A stretch of DNA of 64,000 nucleotides from Ruminococcus sp. (GTDB lineage Bacteria; Bacillota; Clostridia; Oscillospirales; Acutalibacteraceae). This document shows, piece after piece, positions 53,615-60,556 of the stretch; the stretch's first letter is position 1, and each line of letters starts with the position of its first letter. The position numbers and the translations under genes were made by a program. The notes below the pieces were generated by a model. That model was given only the letters and a program-made list of their open reading frames with translations, was not told the origin of the DNA and made no database searches. The stretch spans positions 1-64,000 of the forward strand of contig SFCS01000007.1 in assembly GCA_004558485.1 (NCBI GenBank), given 5' to 3'.

Positions 53615-54617
53615 GCTCCTCGACCTCCTCTGCAACCATGTCCGGCACACCCTGCAGGTATGCAAGCGTCTTTTCCACCGTGTTCCCCTCGTCGGGCACG
53701 CTCAGCAGCATGTTGCCGAACATTCTGCCGCCGATATTTTTGGTGGTCGCCGCCAGGATGCTGGCGGGAATGTGCAATTCCATGGCAAGGCGCGCGATGA
53801 GCGGCTCTCCCGCCGCGTCCGCGCCGTTGAACACCAGGCGCAGCGTCTTGCCGCCCGCCAGGTGCGGCGCGTCCTGCGCCACGCCGTCAGGGAACACCAG
53901 TCTCCTTGCCGCCGCCGACTGCGGACGGGCAAACACCTCACTCACCGCGCCCTCTTCGACCACCACGCCGTTGTCCAAAATGGCGACATGGCGGCAGACC
54001 TCTTCAATGACGCTCATTTGGTGCGTGATGATGATGACGGTGATGCCGAGCCGCGCGTTGATGTCGCGGATCAGCTCCAGGATGGCGTGCGTCGTTTTGG
54101 GATCGAGCGCGCTTGTCGCCTCGTCGCACAGAAGCACGCGCGGATTGGTCGCCAGTGCGCGCGCGATGGCGATGCGCTGCTGCTGACCGCCCGAAAGCTG
54201 CGCGGGATATGCCTTCGCCTTGTCGGGCAGTCCCACCGTTTCCAAAAGCTCTCTCGCCTTTTCCTTTGCCTGTGCGCGCGGCACGCCGGCAAGCTCCAGC
54301 GGGAAGCAGATGTTGTCAAGACAGTTGCGCTGCATCAGGAGGTTGAACCCCTGAAAGATCATGGTGATGTCCCGTCGCGCCGCACGCAGCTCGCGCTCAG
54401 GCAAAGCGCCCATGTCCTTGCCGTCGATCAGCACCTTGCCCGCCGTCGGGCGCTCCAGCATGTTGATGCAGCGCACCAGCGTGCTCTTTCCCGCGCCGGA
54501 CATGCCGATGATGCCGTAGATGTCGCCGTCGGGAATGGTAAGCGACACATCGTTCAGCGCGTCCACACGCTCGCCGTCGATGGCAAAGGTCTTGGACAGA
54601 TGTTGTATCTCAATCAT
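53604..54617 (-). CDS. metN: Methionine ABC importer ATPase with NIL domain
   Basis: 337 residues. ATPase: Walker A GMSGAGKST, Q-loop, signature LSGGQQQR, Walker B VLLCDEATSALD, H-loop ITHQMSVI. The C-terminal NIL domain (about 260-337, LIARLAMELHIPASILAATT) senses methionine and inhibits uptake when the pool is full. Followed by metI with an 11-nt overlap and preceded by a stable hairpin that separates it from metQ. Confidence 0.95.
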   Translation of the reverse strand: MIEIQHLSKTFAIDGERVDALNDVSLTIPDGDIYGIIGMSGAGKSTLVRCINMLERPTAGKVLIDGKDMGALPERELRAARRDITMIFQGFNLLMQRNCLDNICFPLELAGVPRAQAKEKARELLETVGLPDKAKAYPAQLSGGQQQRIAIARALATNPRVLLCDEATSALDPKTTHAILELIRDINARLGITVIIITHQMSVIEEVCRHVAILDNGVVVEEGAVSEVFARPQSAAARRLVFPDGVAQDAPHLAGGKTLRLVFNGADAAGEPLIARLAMELHIPASILAATTKNIGGRMFGNMLLSVPDEGNTVEKTLAYLQGVPDMVAEEVEEHVS

Positions 54618-54634
54618 GTGTTATGCTCCTCGAA

Positions 54635-54668
54635 CCAATAGGGGGTGCCGCACGGCACCCCCTATTGG
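54635..54668 (-). promoter_or_regulatory. Perfect 15-bp hairpin between metQ and metN
   Basis: CCAATAGGGGGTGCC-GCAC-GGCACCCCCTATTGG. On the minus strand it is followed by TTCGAGGAGC, not a T-run, so it is more likely an mRNA stabiliser allowing more MetQ than MetNI than a terminator. On the plus side ATTGTTTTT follows. Confidence 0.7.
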
Positions 54669-54684
54669 ATTGTTTTTCGGTTTC

Positions 54685-55536
54685 TTATTTCTTCAGCGCA
54701 TCCAGCGTGGTCTGCTTGCCGCCGTAGACGCCCAGCGGCTCTACATGGATGGTGGCAACGGAGACGATGTGGGTGTTGTTCTGCTGGTTGAAGTCGTCAA
54801 GATACGGCTGATGCTGGAAGTAGTTGGCATCCACATCACCGGACTCCACCACATTGTTCGGCTGCACATAGTCGGTGAACTCCTTGATGTCGAGGGTGAT
54901 ATCCTTTTCGGCAAGGATTCCCTTGGCGATCTTCAGGATCTCGGCATGCGGCGTCGGCGATGCGGCAACGGAAACGGTCGTGCCCGCAAGCGCGGCATAA
55001 TCGAGAGAGCCGTCAAAGCCGTCGCCGGGCTCGGTCACGGTGCTGACAACCGCGCCGTCATAAGTCGCGGCAATATATTCGGCAACCTTCTTGCTCTTCA
55101 GAGCGGCAACCAGCGCCTTGATCTTGGGGGTGTTCTCATTGCCTTCCTTCACGGCGAGAATGTTACCGTAGGCGGAGGAGGAGCCTTCGATCGCCAGCGC
55201 GTCCTTCACGGGGTTGAGCTTCGCCGCGATGGCATAGTTGGAGTTGATGACCGCATAGTCGACATCCTGCAGCTGATTGGGGAGCTGCGCCGCCTCGGTC
55301 TCTTTGAAGGTCACGCCGTCGGGCTTCTCCACGATGTCACGGATGGTGGCAGTGATGCCGGCGCCGTCCTTCAGCTTGATGATGCCCTGATCCTGCAACA
55401 GCAGCAGCGCGCGGGCTTCGTTGGTGGTGTCGTTCGGAACGGCAATGGTGATGCCTTTGCTGCCGCAGCCGACGAAGGTGAACAGTGCGCCGACGGTCAG
55501 CACCGCGGCAAGAACGATAGAAACAAGCTTTTTCAT
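54685..55536 (-). CDS. metQ: Methionine-binding lipoprotein MetQ, circularly permuted
   Basis: 283 residues. Lipoprotein signal ends with FVGC (Cys24). In canonical MetQ the order is VPHAEIL... EFTDYVQPN... DANFFQH PYL ... SLDEL, then ATIAIPNDPTN... LLLLQKAGLIKLKDG ... EAAQLPRSL. Here the second half comes first: GITIAVPNDTTNEARALLLL at 28-47, GIIKLKDGAGI 51-61, EAAQLPNQL 81-89, NSNYAIAAKLNP 98-109, up to about 167. After a linker (about 168-185) the canonical first half follows: SPTPHAEIL 193-201, EFTDYVQPN, GDVDANYFQHQPYLDDFN and HVEPLGVYGGKQTTLDALKK to the end. Each element occurs once, so this is a circular permutation, not a duplication. ATG overlaps an upstream Cys-containing ORF; AAAAGGAG upstream. 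Confidence 0.93.
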   Translation of the reverse strand: MKKLVSIVLAAVLTVGALFTFVGCGSKGITIAVPNDTTNEARALLLLQDQGIIKLKDGAGITATIRDIVEKPDGVTFKETEAAQLPNQLQDVDYAVINSNYAIAAKLNPVKDALAIEGSSSAYGNILAVKEGNENTPKIKALVAALKSKKVAEYIAATYDGAVVSTVTEPGDGFDGSLDYAALAGTTVSVAASPTPHAEILKIAKGILAEKDITLDIKEFTDYVQPNNVVESGDVDANYFQHQPYLDDFNQQNNTHIVSVATIHVEPLGVYGGKQTTLDALKK

Positions 55537-55652
55537 GACGATTTCTCCTTTTTCGTTTTACAATTTGTATTATAGTTTATCAAATCAACAAAAGGTTTAG
55601 CAACACATTCGATCTCCGTTGAGATTGGCGCGCACCGCACGCGGCAGCACAT
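55533..55652 (-). CDS. Candidate Cys-containing ORF overlapping the metQ start
   Basis: A frame of 39 codons starts MCCRVRCAPISTEIECV and ends with a TGA that overlaps the metQ ATG (ATGA), the geometry of translational coupling. Its ATG lies 17 nt from the nearest AAGGAG, too far for efficient initiation; the same frame is open further upstream and reads CFTCCMCC. A second leader function is possible. A TATAAT-like element (55569-55574) lies inside it but lacks a -35 at the right distance. Confidence 0.25.
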   Translation of the reverse strand: MCCRVRCAPISTEIECVAKPFVDLINYNTNCKTKKEKSS

Positions 55653-55659
55653 ACAGCAT
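55597..55659 (-). CDS. Candidate 20-residue second leader ORF (ends Met-Cys-Cys)
   Basis: ATG 55659 is 10 nt after AAGGAG and reads MLYVLPRAVRANLNGDRMCC then TAA. It lies directly after the terminator and ends with M-C-C. Good ribosome binding site, small size and context make it a plausible second sensing ORF; no protein function is suggested. Confidence 0.35.
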   Translation of the reverse strand: MLYVLPRAVRANLNGDRMCC

Positions 55660-55677
55660 GTGAAACACACTCCTTGC

Positions 55678-55716
55678 AAAAAATAAAGGGGAAGACTCCG
55701 ACGAGCCTTCCCCTTT
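55678..55716 (-). terminator. Intrinsic terminator (attenuator) in the metQ leader
   Basis: On the minus strand AAAGGGGAAGGCTC pairs with GAGTCTTCCCCTTT (14 bp, one G-T) around GTCG, followed by ATTTTTT. It stands about 160 nt after the predicted start of transcription and 140 nt before metQ, so most transcripts would stop here unless the stem is prevented from forming. CTTTCC inside the upstream ORF can pair with GGAAGG of the 5' arm, a possible antiterminator. Confidence 0.88.
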
Positions 55717-55726
55717 GAAAACGGAT

Positions 55727-55751
55727 CTGTCAACCTTATGCGGTTTGACAG
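55727..55751 (-). promoter_or_regulatory. Hairpin around the stop codon of the Met/Cys leader ORF
   Basis: CTGTCAA(A)CC-GCATAA-GGTTGACAG, nine pairs with one bulge, with the TAA in the loop. In attenuation systems such a hairpin acts as pause or anti-antiterminator structure just upstream of the terminator. Confidence 0.6.
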
Positions 55752-55840
55752 GAGGAAAGATCACCGGCGTTTTGGGCATGACGCATCATGCACATGCAGC
55801 ACATGCGCATCATCATATCCATAGCATAACGACGGTTCAT
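55736..55840 (-). CDS. Met/Cys-rich 34-residue leader peptide of the metQNI operon
   Basis: ATG 55840 is preceded by GGAAAGGAGAAGGATC. The product has 34 residues; residues 7-19 read MDMMMRMCCMCMM, so 11 of 13 are sulfur amino acids (8 Met, 3 Cys), and a further Cys is at 31. The rest (RHAQNAGDLSSCQTA) has no special features. The gene lies 35 nt after a consensus promoter and immediately before a pause-like hairpin and a strong terminator, upstream of methionine importer genes. It is best read as an attenuation leader in which ribosomes stall when Met- or Cys-tRNA is scarce. A metal-binding micropeptide is the alternative. Confidence 0.8.
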   Translation of the reverse strand: MNRRYAMDMMMRMCCMCMMRHAQNAGDLSSCQTA

Positions 55841-55880
55841 GATCCTTCTCCTTTCCGAAATACTCATTTGATTTGCCCGT

Positions 55881-55909
55881 AGTATAGCACAGGCAAAAAC
55901 GGTTGTCAA
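55881..55909 (-). promoter_or_regulatory. Promoter of the metQNI operon
   Basis: -35 TTGACA (55904-55909, perfect), 17-bp spacer, -10 TATACT (55881-55886). Predicted start near 55874, giving a leader of about 340 nt before metQ. Confidence 0.88.
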
Positions 55910-55928
55910 GCCCCATTTTGCAGAAATT

Positions 55929-56453
55929 TTAGTTTTCCTGCATCAATATACGGGAAAGCTTCCCGCGCAGGTCGCAGCCGAAGCACAAAATCGGCCCTGC
56001 GACCACGCCGAGCGCCGCCTGCAGAATTTCATACGGCAGCTTTACAATGGCATATTCCGGCGTGGCATAAACATAGGCTCTGCCCAGTGTGTAGCCCGTC
56101 ACCATGATGACCGCGCCGAGCAGCACGCCGACGATCGCGCCCGCCAGCGGGTGCTTTTTGAACAGATGGCGACTGCAAAGAGAAATGGCCACCGCCTGCA
56201 GTCCGTGGGTTGCAAGCGACACGAACATGGGCGCGGGGTAGAACAGCATATCGCCGATGAACGAGCCGACACCGCCCACCACAAACGCGGAAAACGGGTC
56301 GAGGAGCAGCGCGGCGGTGCAGATGATGATGTCGTTGAGATAAAGATGGCCGCCGGGGACGGGGATGCTGAGAATGCTGAGGCTCAGAATGATATTGAGC
56401 GCCATGAACATGGCGGCGACGGTCAGACGGCGGATCATAGCGGATTGACGCAT
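55929..56453 (-). CDS. ECF transporter S component (substrate-binding membrane subunit)
   Basis: 174 residues from MRQSAMIRRLTVAAMFMALN; AAAGGAG is 8 nt upstream, which excludes an ATG six codons earlier. About five to six membrane segments with the AlaxxxAla-like motif near the N-terminus and GGHLYLNDIIICTAALLLDP, typical of ECF S components that bind a vitamin or similar molecule and share the EcfAAT energy module. The substrate cannot be told from sequence. It follows the Na/Pi-like gene by 14 nt, thus in one operon, and ends just before the metQ promoter without a terminator. Confidence 0.8.
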   Translation of the reverse strand: MRQSAMIRRLTVAAMFMALNIILSLSILSIPVPGGHLYLNDIIICTAALLLDPFSAFVVGGVGSFIGDMLFYPAPMFVSLATHGLQAVAISLCSRHLFKKHPLAGAIVGVLLGAVIMVTGYTLGRAYVYATPEYAIVKLPYEILQAALGVVAGPILCFGCDLRGKLSRILMQEN

Positions 56454-56467
56454 GGGGAAATCTCCTT

Positions 56468-58222
56468 TCAAAGCGAGAATTGCTGTTGATATTCCGCATA
56501 ATACCGCTCAAAGTCGGCAGTATGCGCGTTTTTCAGGTGATCAAGATACTCGTGCGTGTCGAACACCTCCGATTCCAGCTCGATCATGGCGACTGCGATG
56601 TTGGAGCAGTGGTCGGCGATGCGTTCATAGTCATTGAGCAGGTCGTTGAAGACAAAGCCGTGGGCCAGGGTACATTCGCCGGACTGCACGCGCTGAATAT
56701 GGTTCATCTTCACCTCGTCGCACAGGCTGTCGATACATTCCTCGAGCGGCTCGACGCGGCGGGCAAGCGCCAGATCGTTTTCGGAAAACGCCGTGAACGA
56801 AATGTTGACGACCTCGCCGACCGCGGCGATGAGCGTATCCAGCTCTCTTTTGCCCTTTACAGAAAATTGCAGCTTTTTGCGTGCGATTTCCTGTGCACAG
56901 GCAGCTATGTTGGCAGCGTGGTCGGCGATGCGCTCAAAGTCGCTGATGGTGTGCAGAAATTTGGAAATCTCGCGGTTCTGCTCGTGGGTCAGCTCCTGCT
57001 GCGTGATCTTGACAAGATAGGTGCCGAGCTTATCCTCATAGCGATCGATGACCGCCTCTTTTTCCTGTATCTTATGATATGCCGCGTCGGTATAGTTCGT
57101 CAAAAGCGCAAACGCACGGGAAAGATTCTTGGCAGTCTTGCGCGCCATGGAGACCATGGCAAGGCGGCTCTGTTCGAGCGCCAGCGCCGGGTGTGCAACA
57201 AAGCGTTCCTCAAGGCGGTCGATCTCGGCGGAGTCCTCCTCCTCGCCGTCATCGCGGATGATAAGGCAAATGAGCTTTTCAAGCAGACCCGTCAGCGGCG
57301 TCAGCGCCAACACCGTCAGAAAACGGAACAGGGTGTTGAGCGCCGAAACGGACACCATCGACATGGTGTTATGCAGAAACGAAAATGGCCAAATGGCGTT
57401 TACGGCATAAAAAATACCGCCCCACAGCACCACGCCGACCACATCGATGAGCAGATAGACAAACGCGGTGCGCTTGCCGTTCACACCCGCGCCGAATGCG
57501 GAAATGAGCACCGGCACCGCCGCACCGATGGCAATACCCATGATGATGGGCAGTGCCACGGAAAAGTCCACCGCGCCGGTGACGGCAAGCGCCTGCAATA
57601 TGCCGATCGCAGCGGAAGCGCTTTGAAGAATACAGGTGAAAAGACAGCCGGCAAGGATGCCGAGAAACGGATTGGAAAAACGGGTGAGCAGCGCGACAAA
57701 TGTCTCGCTTTCGCGCAGGGGCGCGACCGCACCGGACATCATCTGCATGCCGAACATCAAAACGGCAAAGCCCATCATGATGCTGCCGAGGTGCTTTTCG
57801 GTATCCCCGTGGCAGAACATGACGAGAATGATACCGATGATGGCAATGACACCGGTGAGCGTCGAGGTGGACAAAAGCTCCACCCAGCCACCGCTGCCGC
57901 CGATGTCGGAAAGACAGATGATCCAGCCGGTGATGGATGTGCCGAGAATCGCACCGAGAATGATGCCGATCGCCTGCCGTACCTTCATCATACCGGCGTT
58001 GACAAAGCCGACCACCATCACCGAGGTTGCCGACGACGACTGGATGACCGCAGTCACACCCGTGCCGAGCAAAACGCCCTTGAGCGGCGTGCCGGTCAAA
58101 CGGTACAAAATGACCTCCAAGCGACTGCCCGCCACGCGCTTTAAGCCTTCCCCCATCAGGGACATGCCGAACAAAAACAGCGCGACACCGGATAAAAGCG
58201 AAATTCCGCTTGCTATGCTCAT
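56468..58222 (-). CDS. Na+/phosphate cotransporter-like protein with PhoU domain (copy 2)
   Basis: 584 residues from MSIASGISLLSGVALFLFGM; GAGGAGA is just upstream and the longer frame covers the promoter. Same architecture as the 42.5-44.3 kb protein: PNaS repeat 1 with AVIQSSSATSVMVVGF, repeat 2 with CILQSASAAIGILQA (QSASA rather than QSSSA), then a PhoU-like bundle with FERIADHAANIAA and YERIADHCSNIAV. The altered second motif may mean different substrate or affinity. Cotranscribed with the ECF S component. Confidence 0.88.
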   Translation of the reverse strand: MSIASGISLLSGVALFLFGMSLMGEGLKRVAGSRLEVILYRLTGTPLKGVLLGTGVTAVIQSSSATSVMVVGFVNAGMMKVRQAIGIILGAILGTSITGWIICLSDIGGSGGWVELLSTSTLTGVIAIIGIILVMFCHGDTEKHLGSIMMGFAVLMFGMQMMSGAVAPLRESETFVALLTRFSNPFLGILAGCLFTCILQSASAAIGILQALAVTGAVDFSVALPIIMGIAIGAAVPVLISAFGAGVNGKRTAFVYLLIDVVGVVLWGGIFYAVNAIWPFSFLHNTMSMVSVSALNTLFRFLTVLALTPLTGLLEKLICLIIRDDGEEEDSAEIDRLEERFVAHPALALEQSRLAMVSMARKTAKNLSRAFALLTNYTDAAYHKIQEKEAVIDRYEDKLGTYLVKITQQELTHEQNREISKFLHTISDFERIADHAANIAACAQEIARKKLQFSVKGKRELDTLIAAVGEVVNISFTAFSENDLALARRVEPLEECIDSLCDEVKMNHIQRVQSGECTLAHGFVFNDLLNDYERIADHCSNIAVAMIELESEVFDTHEYLDHLKNAHTADFERYYAEYQQQFSL

Positions 58223-58262
58223 GTTCTCTCCTCTTATCTCCGTCAATATTGCATACGGACTC

Positions 58263-58291
58263 AGTATATCATAAGAAGAGAGAACCCGCAA
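58263..58291 (-). promoter_or_regulatory. Promoter of the Na/Pi-like - ECF operon
   Basis: -35 TTGCGG (58286-58291), 17-bp spacer, -10 TATACT (58263-58268), 40 nt before the ATG. No Pho-box-like TTTACA repeats are seen here, unlike copy 1. Confidence 0.65.
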
Positions 58292-58299
58292 GCCCCACT

Positions 58300-58680
58300 T
58301 TGCGGGACGGTGACAATTTTTCCTTCGGGCGCGGCGTGACCGTTCAATACCCCTCAGACTTTGCTGCGCAAAGCCGGCGCCCCTTTGTGAAAAAGGGGCG
58401 CCCTTGGAAGGCGAGATATGCGCCACCTGAAATCACAACCCGCTCGCGCGGGAACTTTCTCGTTTTGCGGCTTTGCCGCAAATGCCGTCCGTCCTCTTGG
58501 ACGGCAAGAGAAATCTTTATCAATCAATTTCAGCCGAAAAACCGTCGGAGCGAGGAAGGTGCCCCCGCCGCGTACTATGTGTACGCAAGTGGGGCACATG
58601 ACATCGACTCCGGCGGGAATTTCGGTTGAAATCACAACCCGCTCGCGCGGAAATTTCAAAGAAATTTCTCGAGCGGACTC
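58300..58680. repeat. Non-coding, palindrome- and repeat-rich stretch before asnB
   Basis: About 380 nt without a credible gene. A 24-nt direct repeat occurs at 58428-58451 and 58627-58650 (core AAATCACAACCCGCTCGCG). Hairpins: GGCGCCCCTTT/AAAAGGGGCGCC (58376-58402) and GCCGTCC/GGACGGC near 58482-58505. The mosaic of short palindromes looks like an intergenic repeat cassette. A 118-codon minus-strand frame across it has no ribosome binding site and is not called. Confidence 0.6.
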
Positions 58681-58681
58681 T

Positions 58682-60262
58682 TTAGAGTCCACTCGCGCCA
58701 TAGTTGCCAAGTACCCTCGCCGACGGATCGTTCACATCGCACCCCTTCCACGCCTTGTTCGGCATCCAGAAGCCGACGACCATCTCCGCCTGATCGGGAT
58801 AGTATTTTTCAAAGATATCGCGGTAGAGCAGCGACTCCTTGGTGAACGGCGTGGCGTGGACATAGCGCACACGGCGGGCGGCAAACGCCTCATCGGTGTA
58901 GACCGTTTCGGCATAGGCCTTGAGGTCATCCACCATGGAATGTCCCACCGCGTCGGAGAACGCCGCCTTTTCGCGCCAAAGAATGTCATGCGGCAGCAGC
59001 CCTTCGTTTTCAAACGCATGGCGCAGGAGATATTTCCCCTTGCCGTAGACATTCATTTTCTTTGCGGGATCGACCGCCATCACATAACGCACAAAGTCGA
59101 GATCGCCGAACGGCACGCGCGCCTCCAGAGAGTTTGCGGAAATGCAGCGGTCGGCGCGCAGCACGTCATACATATGCAGCTCGCGCACGCGCTTTTCCGA
59201 CTCCGCCTGAAAAGCGGCGGCGTCGGGCGCATAGTCGGTGTATTTATACCCGAAAAGCTCATCGGAAATTTCGCCCGTGAGCAGCACGCGGATGTCGGTG
59301 TTTTCGTGTATCCACTTGCACAGAAGGTACATGCCCATGCTGGCGCGCACGGTGGTGATGTCATATGTTCCGAGTGTTTTTATCACCGTTTCAAGAGCGG
59401 AGAGCACCTCTTTTTCGGTCATCATCACCTCGGTGTGTTCACTGCCGATGAAGTCCGCCACCTCGCGGGCATATTTGAGGTCGATGGCATCCTCGCGCAT
59501 GCCGATGGCAAAGGTGCGGATGGGGGTCTTGCTGCGGCGGGCGGCGATGGCGCACACCAGCGACGAGTCAAGCCCGCCCGACAGCAAAAAGCCCACCTTT
59601 GCATCCGCCACCAGGCGCTTTTCCACGCCTGCCGTGAGCTTTTCACGGATGGTCCTGCACACCGTTTCCACATCGTCGTGACACACCGCATCCACGCGCG
59701 CAATGTCTGTATAGCGGACAAATTTGTCGCCCTTCCAATAGCACCCGGGCGGGAACGGCATCACGCGGGCACACAGCCCGACGAGGTTTTTCGGCTCGCT
59801 TGCGAACACCGTGACGCCTTGTGCATCCTGTCCGTAGTACAGCGGACGGATGCCGATGGGATCGCGCGCGGCGACATATTCCCCCGTCTCGCCGTCATAG
59901 AGGATCATCGCAAATTCCGCATCGAGCATTTTGAACATGTCGACGCCGTGCTCCCGCCACAGCGGCAGGAGAATTTCGCAGTCCGAGCCGCTTCTAAAGG
60001 TGTATTTTTCGGCAAGTTCTGCTTTGAGCTTTTCAAAGCCGTAGATCTCGCCGTTGCAGACGACATAGCTGCCGTCCAGGGAAAACGGCTGCATCCCCTC
60101 GGGCGTCAGCCCCATGATGGCAAGACGGTGGAACCCGAGAAGGCCTTTGCCGGTGTCGACAATACGGCTGTCGTCCGGCCCGCGCGACACCGTCTCGGAA
60201 AACCCCTTTTCAAACAAAGCACGCGGCGCACCGCTGCCACAGTACCCAATGATCGCACACAT
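58682..60262 (-). CDS. asnB: Asparagine synthase (glutamine-hydrolysing)
   Basis: 526 residues from MCAIIGYCGSGAPRALFEKG, with GAGGAG 8 nt upstream; Cys2 becomes the N-terminal nucleophile of the class II glutaminase domain (RGPDDSRI, GFHRLAIMGL, VVCNGEIYGFEKLK, GSDCEILLPLW). The ATP-pyrophosphatase domain has LLSGGLDSSLVCAIAARRS and LLTGEISDELFGYKYT. Makes asparagine from aspartate and glutamine. Downstream of a T-box and of the amt and glnA genes, so placed to draw on their glutamine. Confidence 0.95.
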   Translation of the reverse strand: MCAIIGYCGSGAPRALFEKGFSETVSRGPDDSRIVDTGKGLLGFHRLAIMGLTPEGMQPFSLDGSYVVCNGEIYGFEKLKAELAEKYTFRSGSDCEILLPLWREHGVDMFKMLDAEFAMILYDGETGEYVAARDPIGIRPLYYGQDAQGVTVFASEPKNLVGLCARVMPFPPGCYWKGDKFVRYTDIARVDAVCHDDVETVCRTIREKLTAGVEKRLVADAKVGFLLSGGLDSSLVCAIAARRSKTPIRTFAIGMREDAIDLKYAREVADFIGSEHTEVMMTEKEVLSALETVIKTLGTYDITTVRASMGMYLLCKWIHENTDIRVLLTGEISDELFGYKYTDYAPDAAAFQAESEKRVRELHMYDVLRADRCISANSLEARVPFGDLDFVRYVMAVDPAKKMNVYGKGKYLLRHAFENEGLLPHDILWREKAAFSDAVGHSMVDDLKAYAETVYTDEAFAARRVRYVHATPFTKESLLYRDIFEKYYPDQAEMVVGFWMPNKAWKGCDVNDPSARVLGNYGASGL

Positions 60263-60289
60263 ACCTATTTCTCCTCTGCTATTATTTTC

Positions 60290-60545
60290 TTGAACACAGC
60301 AAGCCGCAGGAAATTTTCCTGCGGCATAGGGCAAGTGCTGTGACTCGCGGTACCACCTATCTTTTGTCTCTTTCGGCTTCCGTTCCCAAAGCCTGCCGCG
60401 CTAACGGGCGGCGTCCGGCGCACCTACTCGAACCTCTTTCGGCTTGCAGCTCGTCGGGGGTTCTTCACGCGGGGATGCATGCATGGCTCTCACCGTCCCA
60501 TGCGCGCTGTCTGCACCGTATCCGCGCTACTTTTCCCGACTCGGT
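60290..60545 (-). promoter_or_regulatory. T-box riboswitch upstream of asnB
   Basis: The T-box sequence AGGTGGTACCGCG is at 60346-60358. Upstream is a Stem I with AGTA near its base and the distal loop motif GGGACGGTGAGAGCC. The candidate specifier loop GTGAAGAACCCCC contains AAC (60460-60462), matching tRNA-Asn and the downstream gene. Downstream, CACAGCA/TGCTGTG encloses GCCGCAGGA/TCCTGCGGC, which would be the terminator arm, but no T-run follows, so the expression platform is uncertain. The UGGU bulge would fit a discriminator A rather than the G usual in tRNA-Asn. Confidence 0.85.
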
Positions 60546-60556
60546 CGCTTTTTCCT

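Noticed and set aside
55537..55880. S-box (SAM) or T-box riboswitch before metQ
   Set aside because: None of the conserved S-box helices or the T-box sequence are present; the structure seen is a leader ORF plus terminator.
58354..58710. Minus-strand 118-codon frame in the repeat-rich region before asnB's end
   Set aside because: Low-complexity, palindrome-derived sequence, overlaps the asnB 3' end in another frame and has no ribosome binding site.
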